Source of the DNA: Clostridia bacterium
Lineage (GTDB): Bacteria > Bacillota > Clostridia > TANB77 > CAG-508
Direction: 5' to 3'
NCBI GenBank assembly: GCA_017429505.1
Contig: JAFROW010000013.1
Location: 1-64,000, forward strand
DNA: 64,000 nucleotides
The notes beneath the pieces were generated by a model, which was given only the letters and a program-made list of their open reading frames with translations, searched no databases and was not told the DNA's origin. Both the position numbers and the translations under genes were made by a program. Numbering within the stretch: position 1 is the first letter of the stretch; the number at the start of each line of letters is the position of its first letter. Below are positions 6,137-15,557 of the stretch, in pieces.

Positions 6137-8071
6137 ATGGAAGAAAACGAATACCAAAAAATGATTGAAGAAAAGACATTAAAGAAAAAAGCAATTATGA
6201 ATGAATCTGAATTAGCAGAAGCGGAACAATTTCTTTTATGGTATAGAAGAGCAGACCAGGACAAGAAAAGAATTGGAGTAACGCAAAAGTGGGAAGATGT
6301 AGAAAAGTATTGGGAAGGAGATTTTGAATATGAAGATGACCAAGCAGCTCCTAATACAAATATAACAAACTCAAATGTTGAAGGAAAAACAGCTCTACTT
6401 TGCGACCAAAATATTGCAGTACAAGTAAATCCAAGAGAGCCAGGAGATAAACCATTCTGTGAAATGGCAAGAACAATAGTAGATTTTATTAAAGAACGTA
6501 ATAAGATATTCAGAAAAATAGAAGTACATGAGCGTAGAAGAGATATGTTTGGTACAGGAATATTCAGAGTTCTATGGGATTTTGACAAATTAGATGGTAA
6601 AGGACTACCTGTTATAACTCCAATACATCCAAGTAGATTATTTGTTGATCCTGCTATTACGGATGTGTACGATATTCAAGAAGCACAATACATAATAGAA
6701 GCTAAAAACAAATCAATATATTCTGCAAGAATGGAATATGGAGAAGAAAAAGCAGATGCTATTATACCTAACTTAGATCCAATTGGAAACATATTAGAAA
6801 ACATAGAAGAAGATCAATATGTACATTTAATGATATGGACTAAATATAAAGAAAACGGAGAAAAGAAATTAAGACTTGTAGAAATGTCTGGAGATGGAGT
6901 AATCCTAAGAGATACTAAAAAAGCTCTACAAGAGCATAATAAAAAACAAGAAGAGGAAGATGAGCAAGAAATCTTTGAAGGAAAAAGAAAAGATAAAAGA
7001 GAACCATTAAAATTATTTCCAAATGCTAATTATCCATATTTCTTAACTCCTGATATGCACAGAGAGAATACTGTATGGGGAAAAGGTTCAGCAGAATTAA
7101 TGTTAGGCATATCAGACCAAATAGACGATTTAGATGATAACTTATTAAGAAATGCAAGACTAACAGGAAATCCAATGGGAATTGCAGCAAATAGTTCTGG
7201 AATTGATATAACTAAAATAACAAATGAACCTGGACAAATTATTCCAACAAATGATGTAAATAGCTTTAAATGGCTTACACCTCCAAACATACCACAATAT
7301 ATAATCAATAAAAGAACAGAGCTAATGAACAATGATAGACAGATTGTAGGAAGATTTACAGACCAACAGATAGGTAAATCTCAAACAGGAATAGACACAG
7401 CGACAGAAGCACTTGCATTGCAGAATAGTGGTAATGCAATGATAGACCATAAAAAAGGATTATTGCAAGAAACTCTATCAGAGTTATTTGAATATTGTTT
7501 AGAGTTAGCTTTACAAAATTGGAATACAACAATGTTATTTAGAATAGTTGGAGATAAAGGAGAAGATACGTTCTCAGAATTTAATCCTGATATTTTGAAT
7601 AATGTTCCTGTAATGATAGAAGCAGACACAGATTATAGACAAAATTATAAAGAAGAATGGCAGAAAAGAAATCCTGATAAAGATATTATGAAAGACTTAG
7701 ATCCAAACGAATATAAATATATGCAAGTAGAAGATGAAAACGGAAATAAAGAAACTAGAAAAATACAATATGATTTAGAAATATCTGTAGGAGCAGGACT
7801 TCCAAATAATAAGGCTTATAGATATACGATTATAAGACAATCATTCCTAGACCATGCAATTACAACTAAGGAATACAGAGAATATTTAATTAAGCAACTA
7901 GGATTAGATGTGCAAGAATATCCTGAAACAATTCAAGAACAACAAGAAATAGGATTGATAGATGAAGAAAATCAAAGAATGTTACAACAACAAGCACAAA
8001 TGAATGGGAATGTTGAAGGATTGACACAAAACGGAAAACCATCATTAAATTATATGAGAGGAGCAATGTAA
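6137..8071 (+). CDS. Portal protein, P22-like
   Basis: A 644-residue protein forming the dodecameric ring through which DNA enters and leaves the capsid. The N-terminal part has WYRRADQDKKRIGVTQKWEDVEKYWEGD, then N-x-T-N-S-N-V-E-G-K-T-A, the pattern of P22-like portals; the centre carries IHPSRLFVDP and the C-terminus a helical Gln-rich tail (IQEQQEIG, MLQQQAQM), likely the barrel or crown. GAAGGAGG precedes the ATG. The length is normal for short-tailed phages. Downstream order (scaffold, capsid, gp4- and gp10-like proteins) supports a podovirus type. Confidence 0.85.
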   Translation: MEENEYQKMIEEKTLKKKAIMNESELAEAEQFLLWYRRADQDKKRIGVTQKWEDVEKYWEGDFEYEDDQAAPNTNITNSNVEGKTALLCDQNIAVQVNPREPGDKPFCEMARTIVDFIKERNKIFRKIEVHERRRDMFGTGIFRVLWDFDKLDGKGLPVITPIHPSRLFVDPAITDVYDIQEAQYIIEAKNKSIYSARMEYGEEKADAIIPNLDPIGNILENIEEDQYVHLMIWTKYKENGEKKLRLVEMSGDGVILRDTKKALQEHNKKQEEEDEQEIFEGKRKDKREPLKLFPNANYPYFLTPDMHRENTVWGKGSAELMLGISDQIDDLDDNLLRNARLTGNPMGIAANSSGIDITKITNEPGQIIPTNDVNSFKWLTPPNIPQYIINKRTELMNNDRQIVGRFTDQQIGKSQTGIDTATEALALQNSGNAMIDHKKGLLQETLSELFEYCLELALQNWNTTMLFRIVGDKGEDTFSEFNPDILNNVPVMIEADTDYRQNYKEEWQKRNPDKDIMKDLDPNEYKYMQVEDENGNKETRKIQYDLEISVGAGLPNNKAYRYTIIRQSFLDHAITTKEYREYLIKQLGLDVQEYPETIQEQQEIGLIDEENQRMLQQQAQMNGNVEGLTQNGKPSLNYMRGAM

Positions 8072-8072
8072 A

Positions 8073-8513
8073 ATGATAGATGTAAAAGAATTAAAAATGT
8101 TAAATCAAAAAGACTGCAGATGTGGATACCATGAATTTAGTCTTGAAGATGTAAAAAGTGTAGAACAATTACAAGATGCACATGGCTTTTATGGAAACCT
8201 AGTAAAGCATTATTCAATTGTAAAATGTCCAGAATGTAATAGAGAAACAGTAGTATTACTAAAACAAGTAGGACAAACATGGGAAATTATGAATACAGCT
8301 ATAGTAAAAGAACAAGAGGCAGAAAAAGAAGAAAATGCTTCTTATACAGAACAAGATGCACAAATGCAACTTACAGAGAATACACCAGAAGCAACAGAAA
8401 CGGCAAATAAAGAAGAAAATAATCAAAGCCAAGAATTTATATGTCCTGAATGTCAAAAAGTCTGTAAAAACAAAATAGGACTTACAGCACACATGAAGAC
8501 ACACCAAAAGTAG
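8073..8513 (+). CDS. Phage C2H2 zinc-finger and zinc-ribbon protein
   Basis: A 146-residue protein with two zinc-binding parts. The N-terminal part has CRCGYHEF and later KCPECNRETV, suggestive of a zinc ribbon. A Glu/Gln-rich acidic linker (residues about 80-120) follows. The last 23 residues hold CPECQKVC, then GLTAHMKTH, a canonical C2H2 finger with 12 residues between the second Cys and first His. C2H2 fingers are uncommon in bacterial phages but occur beside head genes in some gut phages. The gene follows the portal by one base, so it may act in head assembly or in binding DNA or RNA. The exact role is unknown. Confidence 0.7.
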   Translation: MIDVKELKMLNQKDCRCGYHEFSLEDVKSVEQLQDAHGFYGNLVKHYSIVKCPECNRETVVLLKQVGQTWEIMNTAIVKEQEAEKEENASYTEQDAQMQLTENTPEATETANKEENNQSQEFICPECQKVCKNKIGLTAHMKTHQK

Positions 8514-8535
8514 TTATTAAATTTTTAATTTATAT

Positions 8536-8597
8536 ATTAGAGGAGTAAACCTGGCTAAAAATCAAAAAAAATTAGAGGAAAAAACCTGGCTAAAAAT
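8536..8597 (+). repeat. 35-base tandem repeat before the scaffold gene
   Basis: Two copies of a unit of the form ATTAGAGGA(N2)AAACCTGGC then TAAAAAT lie at 8536-8562 and 8571-8597, 35 bases apart. Each looks like a ribosome binding site followed by CTGGCTAAAAAT, so the unit may be a duplicated translation start region, possibly of a short CTG-initiated leader peptide. The real scaffold start follows at 8613. Confidence 0.6.
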
Positions 8598-8612
8598 TGA
8601 AAGGAGTACAAC

Positions 8613-9404
8613 ATGGAGAATGAACAAGAAGGAATCAGATTAGAAACAATTGATTCAGAAGCAGAGGGAATTGTCTTACCTAGTGTAGAGGAAGAAGTTG
8701 ACACAGAAACAGTTGATACAGAAACGGAAACAGAAACCACTACAAAAATAGACGAAGAAAAGGAAAGTTTAAAAAGAGGAGTAAATGCTGAGCGTTCTAA
8801 AAGAAAAGCAGCAGAAAAGAAAGCTAGAGAACTTGAAGATAGAATAAGAGCATTAGAGGAAGCTAATAGAACTCCTGAAAAAACTACCTTAGATACTCTT
8901 ATAGAAAGTGGCGTAGATGAAAGTATTGCAAAGTCAATTGCTGCAGCAATAGACAAAAAGCAAACTACTAATTCAGAATTAGAAAGAAAAATAGCAAATA
9001 CTAATTTTGAAATTGCACTAACTAAAAAGAGTAAAGAGCAAGGTTTTGAAGATATAGAGGAATATAGTGATGAAATCAAGGAATTAGTCGATAAAGGACT
9101 TTCAATTGAACAAAGCTATTATGCCGTAACCTATAATTCTAAACCTAAAACAAACGACACTAAATCAGAAATAGAACGAAAGTATGAAGCTAAAATGCAA
9201 AATAATCAAGCTAGAAAAGAAATTCTAGGAAATTATAATAGCAATTCTGGAGCAGCAACTAATTCTAAAACTAAAATTAATTTAAGTAGTGAAGAAAAAG
9301 CAATTGCTGCTATGTCAGGAATGACACCAGAAGAATATGCTGCAATTCGTGATATGGATAGTGTTAAAGATTATAACAAATATAACGCTACAAAGAAAAA
9401 GTAA
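8613..9404 (+). CDS. Phage scaffolding protein
   Basis: A 263-residue, highly charged protein. The N-terminus is very acidic, with a Glu/Thr-rich stretch (VDTETETETTTK); residues about 50-90 are a coiled coil (KRKAAEKKARELEDRIRALE); the C-terminal region is basic with SSEEKAIAAMSGMTPEEYAAI, typical of head scaffolds that bind capsid subunits. It directs assembly of the procapsid and leaves before DNA entry. The position between portal and major capsid genes is the usual one. GAAAGGAG precedes the ATG. Confidence 0.8.
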   Translation: MENEQEGIRLETIDSEAEGIVLPSVEEEVDTETVDTETETETTTKIDEEKESLKRGVNAERSKRKAAEKKARELEDRIRALEEANRTPEKTTLDTLIESGVDESIAKSIAAAIDKKQTTNSELERKIANTNFEIALTKKSKEQGFEDIEEYSDEIKELVDKGLSIEQSYYAVTYNSKPKTNDTKSEIERKYEAKMQNNQARKEILGNYNSNSGAATNSKTKINLSSEEKAIAAMSGMTPEEYAAIRDMDSVKDYNKYNATKKK

Positions 9405-9416
9405 GCAGTTTATTAC

Positions 9417-9447
9417 TCCTTATATTGCTACAAATAAAATATAAGGA
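9417..9447 (+). promoter_or_regulatory. Hairpin masking the major capsid ribosome binding site
   Basis: TCCTTATAT (9417-9425) pairs perfectly with ATATAAGGA (9439-9447). The 3' arm overlaps the AAGGAAGG that serves the capsid ATG at 9460. The loop contains TTGCTAC. A very similar element precedes the gene at 29885, including the loop sequence, which argues for a shared control of translation rather than chance. Confidence 0.5.
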
Positions 9448-9459
9448 AGGATGATAATT

Positions 9460-10479
9460 ATGCCAACAACAGCAGCAATGATGACAAGAGCAAATTTTGC
9501 AAATTTATTAACACCAATACACAAAAAAATATTCTTTGACTCTTATAATGAAGTTCCAAGTGTGTACAAAAAAATATTCAAAACTGAAAAAATGGATGCC
9601 AAAACTCAAACATATCCTCATTTAGGAGCTTTGGGATTATGGGCACAAAATACAGAAGGAAGCAAATTCAATCATGACAAATTCGACCAAGGACCTGTAG
9701 CTTCTTTCGAAGCAAAAAGATTTGACAAGGCTTATGAATTAACATGGGAACTTGTACAAGATGATTTATATAATGTTATGAAAGGTTTAGGAAAAGGAGG
9801 ATCTGCTAGAGGATTAGGTAGAGGATTAAGAGCTACAGAAGAAACAGAAACAGCAGGAGTATTAGCAAATGGTTTCTCTAATGTAGGTTATGATGGTAAA
9901 GCCTTATTTGCAGCAGACCACCCATTAATCAATTCTAGTTCAACATGTTCTAATTTAATTACAGGAGCTTTAACTGATACTACTTTAAAGAACGCTATGA
10001 CTTTAATGCGTCAACAAAAAGACGAAGCTGGAATAGTTATTCAAGCATCTGCTAAGAGATTAATAGTTGCTCCTGAGCAAGAATTTACTGCAAAAGCAAT
10101 TGTAAATTCTATATTACAATCTGGAACAAACAACAACGACGTAAATACTATACCAAATCTTGAAGTAGTTGTATGGGATTTCTTAACAGGACCAGCATGG
10201 TTCATTCAAGATCCTACATTTGATAACTTACTATTCCTAAGAAGAGAAGAGCCTATCTTCGATTCAGAAAGAATACAAGACCAAATGGATTATAGAATGT
10301 TTGGATATACACGTTTCGACGTTGGATATTGTGATTGGAGAGGACTTGTAGGAGCTACAGGAACTAGAGAATCAATAAATGTTGGTTCTGATACAGAAAA
10401 TACTGGTAATACAGATACTACAGGAGATACTGGTAATACAGATACAACAGGAGATACTAGCAACACAGAAAATCCATAA
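9460..10479 (+). CDS. Major capsid protein, HK97-fold type
   Basis: A 339-residue protein starting MPTTAAMMTRANF. ATG 9460 is chosen over 9451 because the ribosome binding site GGAAGG touches 9451 and stands 9 bases before 9460. The sequence shows the Mu-like/HK97 capsid pattern: an N-terminal helix, FDKAYELTWELVQDD, LFAADHPL, RLIVAPEQE and a C-terminal WRGLVGATGT. The last 25 residues are a Thr/Gly/Asn/Asp-rich tail with two copies of GNTDTTGDT, possibly exposed on the capsid surface. An RBS-masking hairpin lies upstream and a strong terminator downstream, as for a highly expressed structural gene. Confidence 0.85.
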   Translation: MPTTAAMMTRANFANLLTPIHKKIFFDSYNEVPSVYKKIFKTEKMDAKTQTYPHLGALGLWAQNTEGSKFNHDKFDQGPVASFEAKRFDKAYELTWELVQDDLYNVMKGLGKGGSARGLGRGLRATEETETAGVLANGFSNVGYDGKALFAADHPLINSSSTCSNLITGALTDTTLKNAMTLMRQQKDEAGIVIQASAKRLIVAPEQEFTAKAIVNSILQSGTNNNDVNTIPNLEVVVWDFLTGPAWFIQDPTFDNLLFLRREEPIFDSERIQDQMDYRMFGYTRFDVGYCDWRGLVGATGTRESINVGSDTENTGNTDTTGDTGNTDTTGDTSNTENP

Positions 10480-10499
10480 GGAAAATAATAAAAACTATC

Positions 10500-10533
10500 A
10501 AAAGGGAGCAATATGATTTTGTTCCCTTTTATT
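10500..10533 (+). terminator. Strong hairpin terminator after the capsid gene
   Basis: A 12-bp stem (10500-10511 with 10519-10530, one G-U pair) has loop TATGATT and a T-rich 3' arm ending CCCTTTTATTT. Read-through must continue, because the tail genes follow directly. It is probably a partial terminator that keeps capsid mRNA more abundant than downstream mRNA. Confidence 0.75.
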
Positions 10534-10553
10534 TGAAGAAAGGAGTGTTTTGA

Positions 10554-12815
10554 ATGTCAAGACCTAGTGAATATTGGAGTGAAGAACACGCACATTCTAG
10601 CGGTAAACCTGATGCAAATTTAGCAACAGATGCTTTACAATTAGGTGGAATAGATGCAGAAGATTATGCAACTAAAAAATATGTGCAAGATTATCACAAT
10701 AATAAAGAGAAATTATTAAAAGAATATATAGATTCACAAGACTTAGCAAAACTACAAGAAGCAAAAGATTATGTTGATACAATGATAAGAAACCAAGACT
10801 TCTCTACCTTTGCAAAGCTAACTGATTTACAATCTTTAAGTGCAACTTTATCTGCAAGAATAGAAGCATGTAAAACTCAATTTCAAACCGAATTAAATAA
10901 TAGAATAAATGCTGTAGTTTCAGATGTAAACGAAAATTTTGATGATGTAAATGGAGCTATAGATACTTTAGATACAAGAACTAATGAGCTTTTTACCTCT
11001 GTCAGTAATGGAAAAGAAGTAGTCGCTGCCGCTATTACTGACAAAGGACAAGAAACGGCTAGTGATGCAACTTTTGAAACTATGGCAAACAATATAAGAC
11101 AAATAGAAACAGGTAGTATAGATACATCAGATGCGACAGCTACAGAAAATGATATTGTTCTTGGAGAAACTGCTTATGTAAATGGTAGAAAAATCACAGG
11201 ACTTTTAATTCCTCCAACTGATTATCCAACTTATGGAACTGATACAAGTAATGCTAATGTTTCAGCTGATGACATAATGTTTGGAAAAACAGCTTATGCA
11301 AATGGAGAATATATTACAGGAACAGCTAACCCTGTTAATCCAGAAGTCGAAGAAATATATGCAGTTGATTCAGATGATAGTACCATAGAAAAAAGTAACA
11401 TAGGTTTAGAAAAATATCCAGATACAGAAGATATTGTTACTTGTAGATATGCAATTGAATTTTCAAAAGATGGAAATTATTGTGTAAGTGCTGTTAAATT
11501 AAATAATAATACATCAGATACTGATTATTGTATAGAAAGCCATCAAGTTACTAATGCTGGATTAATTATAAATGCAAGTGCTGGTACATTCGGAGAAACA
11601 ATATATAAAAAATACAGATACACTAAAGAAGAACTAGGGATTAGTGATGAAGAAGAAATTAATTTAATAAAGCTATCCGCTTCTGGATTTCTAGGATATT
11701 CAACAAGATGTCTTCTTTTAATAAGAACTTATGTACAATCTACAGGAAAATATTATTTCCATATTTATAGTTATCATTTAAACGATAATGGTGTAATAGG
11801 AAGAGAATATAACGAAGAAAGATTTCCTATAAGCTATAATAAAATTGAGAATAATTCACAGATTGATAATATTGTTTTTAGTAATAGGGATGCAAATACT
11901 TTCTTTTCTTTTAGATTATATTCGAATTCTGGAGGATATACATATTATCTTGCAATAAGAAAATATACAATTGTACCTACAATTAACTCTAGTGATATGG
12001 TCGTAATTAATATTGGAGGTGGGGTAGAACAAACAGTAATAACTACTTCGACAGTTCCTGGTTCAGCGAATATAAAAATTACATCAAATGACAAATATAT
12101 CTTAACTAATGCAGATAGTGATGTTCAAAGTGCTTGTTTAATTGAGTTGGATAATAACTTAAATGTTTTATATGGAATATGTTTTGAAGATAAAGGTTCA
12201 AGCGCAATAATGGATGAGGAAAATAATAAAGTTATATTATTAAGAAGAAGCAGAGGAATATGGATTTATTCTAAAAACAGTTCAAATGTATGGAGTAAAA
12301 CAAATTCTATATCTTTTAAATATTCAGATGAATTATTATACTTATCTGTTGGAAGACTAACTATTTCTAGCGATTTTAAAAAAATATATTTTATAACAAC
12401 ATTAAGCGGAAATACCTATATTAATGCTTCAAATATCAGATTAAATATACTTAATGTAGAAGATATTTATAATTTAAATGATGATACAATAGTTATAAAT
12501 AATTATGAGCAATTACAATCTAATAATTATGGAAAAAGCTTTCCTTGGACAATAGTCAATTTTATTACTTCTTCCAATGGAAGAGTGCAATTATATATAA
12601 ATAATGGTTTATCTTTTTCCATTATTCTAGCAGAATTGTGGAGTATTATCTCCAATGAAGATAAAAGAATAATAGGAATTATCTATAAAAACAGTTTTTT
12701 TAGAAAAAGTGAAAGTGGAGTCCTTTCTGCAGCAACAAATGATGTTGCAAGTGGAAAAACATTTATAGGATATGATGGAACAGTACAAACAGGAACACTT
12801 GAAACTACAACATAA
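10554..12815 (+). CDS. Tail fibre or receptor-binding protein
   Basis: A 753-residue protein. The N-terminal 60 residues resemble head- or tail-binding ends of fibres (LQLGGIDAEDYATKKYV); residues about 60-170 are coiled coil. Two copies of a fibre repeat follow (DIVLGETAYVNGRKITG and DIMFGKTAYANGEYITG), a third shorter form lies at the C-terminus (VASGKTFIGYDG), and a large beta-rich, propeller-like region fills residues about 280-720. The likely job is recognition of the host surface. AAAGGAG precedes the ATG. A second, shorter fibre-like gene with a related motif is at 30270. Confidence 0.7.
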   Translation: MSRPSEYWSEEHAHSSGKPDANLATDALQLGGIDAEDYATKKYVQDYHNNKEKLLKEYIDSQDLAKLQEAKDYVDTMIRNQDFSTFAKLTDLQSLSATLSARIEACKTQFQTELNNRINAVVSDVNENFDDVNGAIDTLDTRTNELFTSVSNGKEVVAAAITDKGQETASDATFETMANNIRQIETGSIDTSDATATENDIVLGETAYVNGRKITGLLIPPTDYPTYGTDTSNANVSADDIMFGKTAYANGEYITGTANPVNPEVEEIYAVDSDDSTIEKSNIGLEKYPDTEDIVTCRYAIEFSKDGNYCVSAVKLNNNTSDTDYCIESHQVTNAGLIINASAGTFGETIYKKYRYTKEELGISDEEEINLIKLSASGFLGYSTRCLLLIRTYVQSTGKYYFHIYSYHLNDNGVIGREYNEERFPISYNKIENNSQIDNIVFSNRDANTFFSFRLYSNSGGYTYYLAIRKYTIVPTINSSDMVVINIGGGVEQTVITTSTVPGSANIKITSNDKYILTNADSDVQSACLIELDNNLNVLYGICFEDKGSSAIMDEENNKVILLRRSRGIWIYSKNSSNVWSKTNSISFKYSDELLYLSVGRLTISSDFKKIYFITTLSGNTYINASNIRLNILNVEDIYNLNDDTIVINNYEQLQSNNYGKSFPWTIVNFITSSNGRVQLYINNGLSFSIILAELWSIISNEDKRIIGIIYKNSFFRKSESGVLSAATNDVASGKTFIGYDGTVQTGTLETTT

Positions 12816-12828
12816 GGAGGAATAAAAA

Positions 12829-13359
12829 ATGATTAATGAATTAAAAATGAATGAATTAAAAAACTTATTTTTTTATACGTTTGGAATTGTACCATTACAG
12901 TATTATAACGCAATAGGAGATGGATTTACAGATAATAGACTAAAAATACAACAGGCTATATATGATGCAATAGAAGTAGGAGCAAAATATATATTTGTTC
13001 CAAAAGGAAATTACTATTATTCACAAAGTTTACTTAGAACTGATGAAGTAATATTCATTGGAAACAATGTAGATACATTTATAGAAGGAATAGAAATAAG
13101 ACAATTTCCTGATTTATGGAATGAAGCACAAGCAACAACAGGAGCAATAACTCCAATAGGAGGAATAATACTAACCGCTTCTGTAAACATTCCAGAATAC
13201 TATTTAGAATGTAATGGACAGACTTTAAATGTTGCAGATTATACATGTTTATATGAAGCAATAACGGAAAATATACCTGAGCAATATCCTGAAACATTTA
13301 CAATTCCAAATTTAAGTACAGGAACAACAGGCACAAAATATATTATAAGAGCAAAGTAA
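12829..13359 (+). CDS. Short tail protein: pectate-lyase-like start plus collar domain
   Basis: A 176-residue protein. Residues about 22-65 hold NAIGDGFTDNRLKIQQAI and IFVPKGNYYYS, the opening of pectate-lyase-fold tail spikes, but the enzyme domain that normally follows is absent. Residues about 105-170 carry LECNGQTLNVADYTCLYEAI and FTIPNLSTG, the phage tail collar motif. It looks like a spike shortened to its N-terminal cap and fused to a collar; this may be a functional short fibre tip or a product of internal deletion. It lies 13 bases after the fibre gene and 13 before the connector gene. Confidence 0.65.
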   Translation: MINELKMNELKNLFFYTFGIVPLQYYNAIGDGFTDNRLKIQQAIYDAIEVGAKYIFVPKGNYYYSQSLLRTDEVIFIGNNVDTFIEGIEIRQFPDLWNEAQATTGAITPIGGIILTASVNIPEYYLECNGQTLNVADYTCLYEAITENIPEQYPETFTIPNLSTGTTGTKYIIRAK

Positions 13360-13372
13360 GGAGGGATAGAAA

Positions 13373-14029
13373 ATGGCAATAGTAAGTAGAACAACAGTAG
13401 GACAAGTATTAGATGATATTCAAGTAAGATTGCCTCATGAATATATAGACGATACATTGTTCTTATGGATAAATGAAACAATGAAAAAGATATATAAAGA
13501 CTTAGCAATTCAAGAACAATATTCCTTTAATACAAGAGCAGGACAAGACTTATATGTATTACCAGATGATTGCAGTATTGACATGGTAGAACATGTAACA
13601 AAATCAACTAAGGCAAGAACGCAAGACAATCCTTACGATTGGGGTAACTTTCAAGAAATAAGATCATATCTACCAAATGAAAAGATGCACGAAGACGGAT
13701 ATTTTGACGGAAGAGAAGGATTAATTGCTTTATATCCTACACCAAAAGATATAAGGAAAATAGATATTTATTATCTTAAAAAGCCTAAACTAGTTACTAG
13801 AAGAGAAGATTTTATAGAATTAGATGATAACTATATAGATTTAGTAAAATACAATGTAATGTCAATTATAGCAATGTCAGGTTACAATCCAGACATAGAA
13901 CTAGCAAATGAATATATTCTTCTTTACAACAATTTAGTTATGAAAGCTAATGAGAATAAACATGAGCAGCAACAAAGATACCCTGTTATAAGAGATTTAA
14001 AAAGAAGCATAAGGTCAAGGAGGGGATAA
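13373..14029 (+). CDS. Head-to-tail connector, P22 gp4-like
   Basis: A 218-residue protein with the pattern of P22 gp4-type tail accessory factors: VGQVLDDIQVRLPHEY, then LFLWINETMKKIYKDL, YVLPDDCSIDMV, and a C-terminal helical part with ELANEYILLYNNLVMKA. Such proteins form a ring under the portal that closes the filled head and anchors the tail. GGAGGGATAG precedes the ATG, and the next gene starts one base after the stop. The length is slightly greater than P22 gp4, usual for gut podoviruses. Confidence 0.75.
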   Translation: MAIVSRTTVGQVLDDIQVRLPHEYIDDTLFLWINETMKKIYKDLAIQEQYSFNTRAGQDLYVLPDDCSIDMVEHVTKSTKARTQDNPYDWGNFQEIRSYLPNEKMHEDGYFDGREGLIALYPTPKDIRKIDIYYLKKPKLVTRREDFIELDDNYIDLVKYNVMSIIAMSGYNPDIELANEYILLYNNLVMKANENKHEQQQRYPVIRDLKRSIRSRRG

Positions 14030-14030
14030 T

Positions 14031-15557
14031 ATGCAACCAAATACATATTTGAATGATATTCACTATAAAAGTGATAATCAAGTAAGTTATTTAGCTGGAG
14101 GAATAAATAATATATATCCACCTCAATTTATACAGGATGATGAATGTCAAGATATGTACAATATGTGTTTAGATAAATACCCAGCTTTGAGTACAAAAAT
14201 TGGCAGAACATTAAAAGCAAATCCAGGATTAAGAGGAAATCAAGTAAAGTATTTTGGAGTTGCAGGAACTAAATATTTATTCTATATACAAGGTACAGAA
14301 TTAAAGGATGTGACAGGAACAGTAATATCTACTGGAATTACAGGAGATAAATTCTCTCATGTGTATTATGCAGACGGAAACAATGAATACTTAGTTTTAT
14401 ATGGAGAAGGAGTAACAGCAACAAGACATAAATTACCATTATCAGCAATGAATACACCTGAAATAATTCCGCTTCCTACAGGAGCAACAAGATTTGAACA
14501 CATGTGCTATCACAAAAGTAGAATGTTTGCAAGTGTAGGAAATATGTTATATGCTTCTGCTTTACAGAATCCAATGGATTGGAGTGCAACAGAAAATTCA
14601 GCAGAATACAGAGTACCTAACTGTAATCAAGTAACAGGATTAGTAAGTTTTGATGATAAGTTAATTGTATTTAGTCAAAAGAATATGCACTTGTATTATG
14701 GAAGCAATGTTATATCAGGACAATATGATTCTTATACTTGTGTATCATTAGATAACAATATAGGCTGCTACGATCAATGTACTATAAAAGTACATAACTC
14801 ATATCTATATTGGTTATATGGTAGAAACATTTATGAATATGATGGTTCTACAATAAGAAATATAGAAAAGCCTACATCAAATAATGGAGTAACAGGAGGA
14901 ATACAAAACTTTATATATGGAATAACAATCAATGAAGCAAAAAATATATCAGTTGCAGGAAGTGAAGACAAAGTATATTTTTGGATTCCAGATTATCACT
15001 ACTTCCTAATTTTTGACCAAAGGCTAAGAAAGTGGACAAAGGAACTTCAATGTGAAAAAGAAGATGAAATGTATTATACAAATATTTGTGATGCTTATGT
15101 AGATTTAAACTTCTCACAAACACCAACTCCAATATATGCTTTAACGCAAGATGGAGTAATCTATGAGATAACAGGTGGAAGAAGAGATGGAAATAAATAT
15201 ATTAGAGCTTATGGTAAAGATGAATATGTAGGAGAAGACGGACAAACAGCAAGAGAAGAAATTCCATTCTATATAAAAACAAAAGAATTTAAAAATGGAG
15301 TATTAAGTAAGAAAAAGTCTTTATCTGCATTATGGTTCAACTATGACTTAGATGGCACAGTAAATTTAATTATATCTACAGATGATGGAAAAACTATAAC
15401 AAAAGAAAACATATTGTCAAAAGGAACAAACAAAACTGAGTGTGTATTAATTCCAAATGAATTGCAAAATTCAAATAGTTATACTTTTGAGATTTACGGT
15501 ACAGGGGATATTACAATATACGGAATAGAAAGAGTAGATAGGACTCATACAAGATGA
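14031..15557 (+). CDS. Tail tube or DNA-stabilising protein, P22 gp10-like
   Basis: A 508-residue beta-rich protein. The start YLAGGINNIYPPQFIQDDEC, then MYNMCLDKYPALSTKIG, and repeating blade-like segments (YLFYIQGTELK, HKSRMFASVGNMLYAS, DDKLIVFSQKNMHLYYGS) fit the gp10/nozzle type of short-tail proteins that plug the DNA channel and join the needle or fibres. The C-terminus has YNLDGTVNL-like beta strands. It lies one base after the connector gene, and its stop TGA overlaps the next ATG by 4 bases. Confidence 0.7.
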   Translation: MQPNTYLNDIHYKSDNQVSYLAGGINNIYPPQFIQDDECQDMYNMCLDKYPALSTKIGRTLKANPGLRGNQVKYFGVAGTKYLFYIQGTELKDVTGTVISTGITGDKFSHVYYADGNNEYLVLYGEGVTATRHKLPLSAMNTPEIIPLPTGATRFEHMCYHKSRMFASVGNMLYASALQNPMDWSATENSAEYRVPNCNQVTGLVSFDDKLIVFSQKNMHLYYGSNVISGQYDSYTCVSLDNNIGCYDQCTIKVHNSYLYWLYGRNIYEYDGSTIRNIEKPTSNNGVTGGIQNFIYGITINEAKNISVAGSEDKVYFWIPDYHYFLIFDQRLRKWTKELQCEKEDEMYYTNICDAYVDLNFSQTPTPIYALTQDGVIYEITGGRRDGNKYIRAYGKDEYVGEDGQTAREEIPFYIKTKEFKNGVLSKKKSLSALWFNYDLDGTVNLIISTDDGKTITKENILSKGTNKTECVLIPNELQNSNSYTFEIYGTGDITIYGIERVDRTHTR

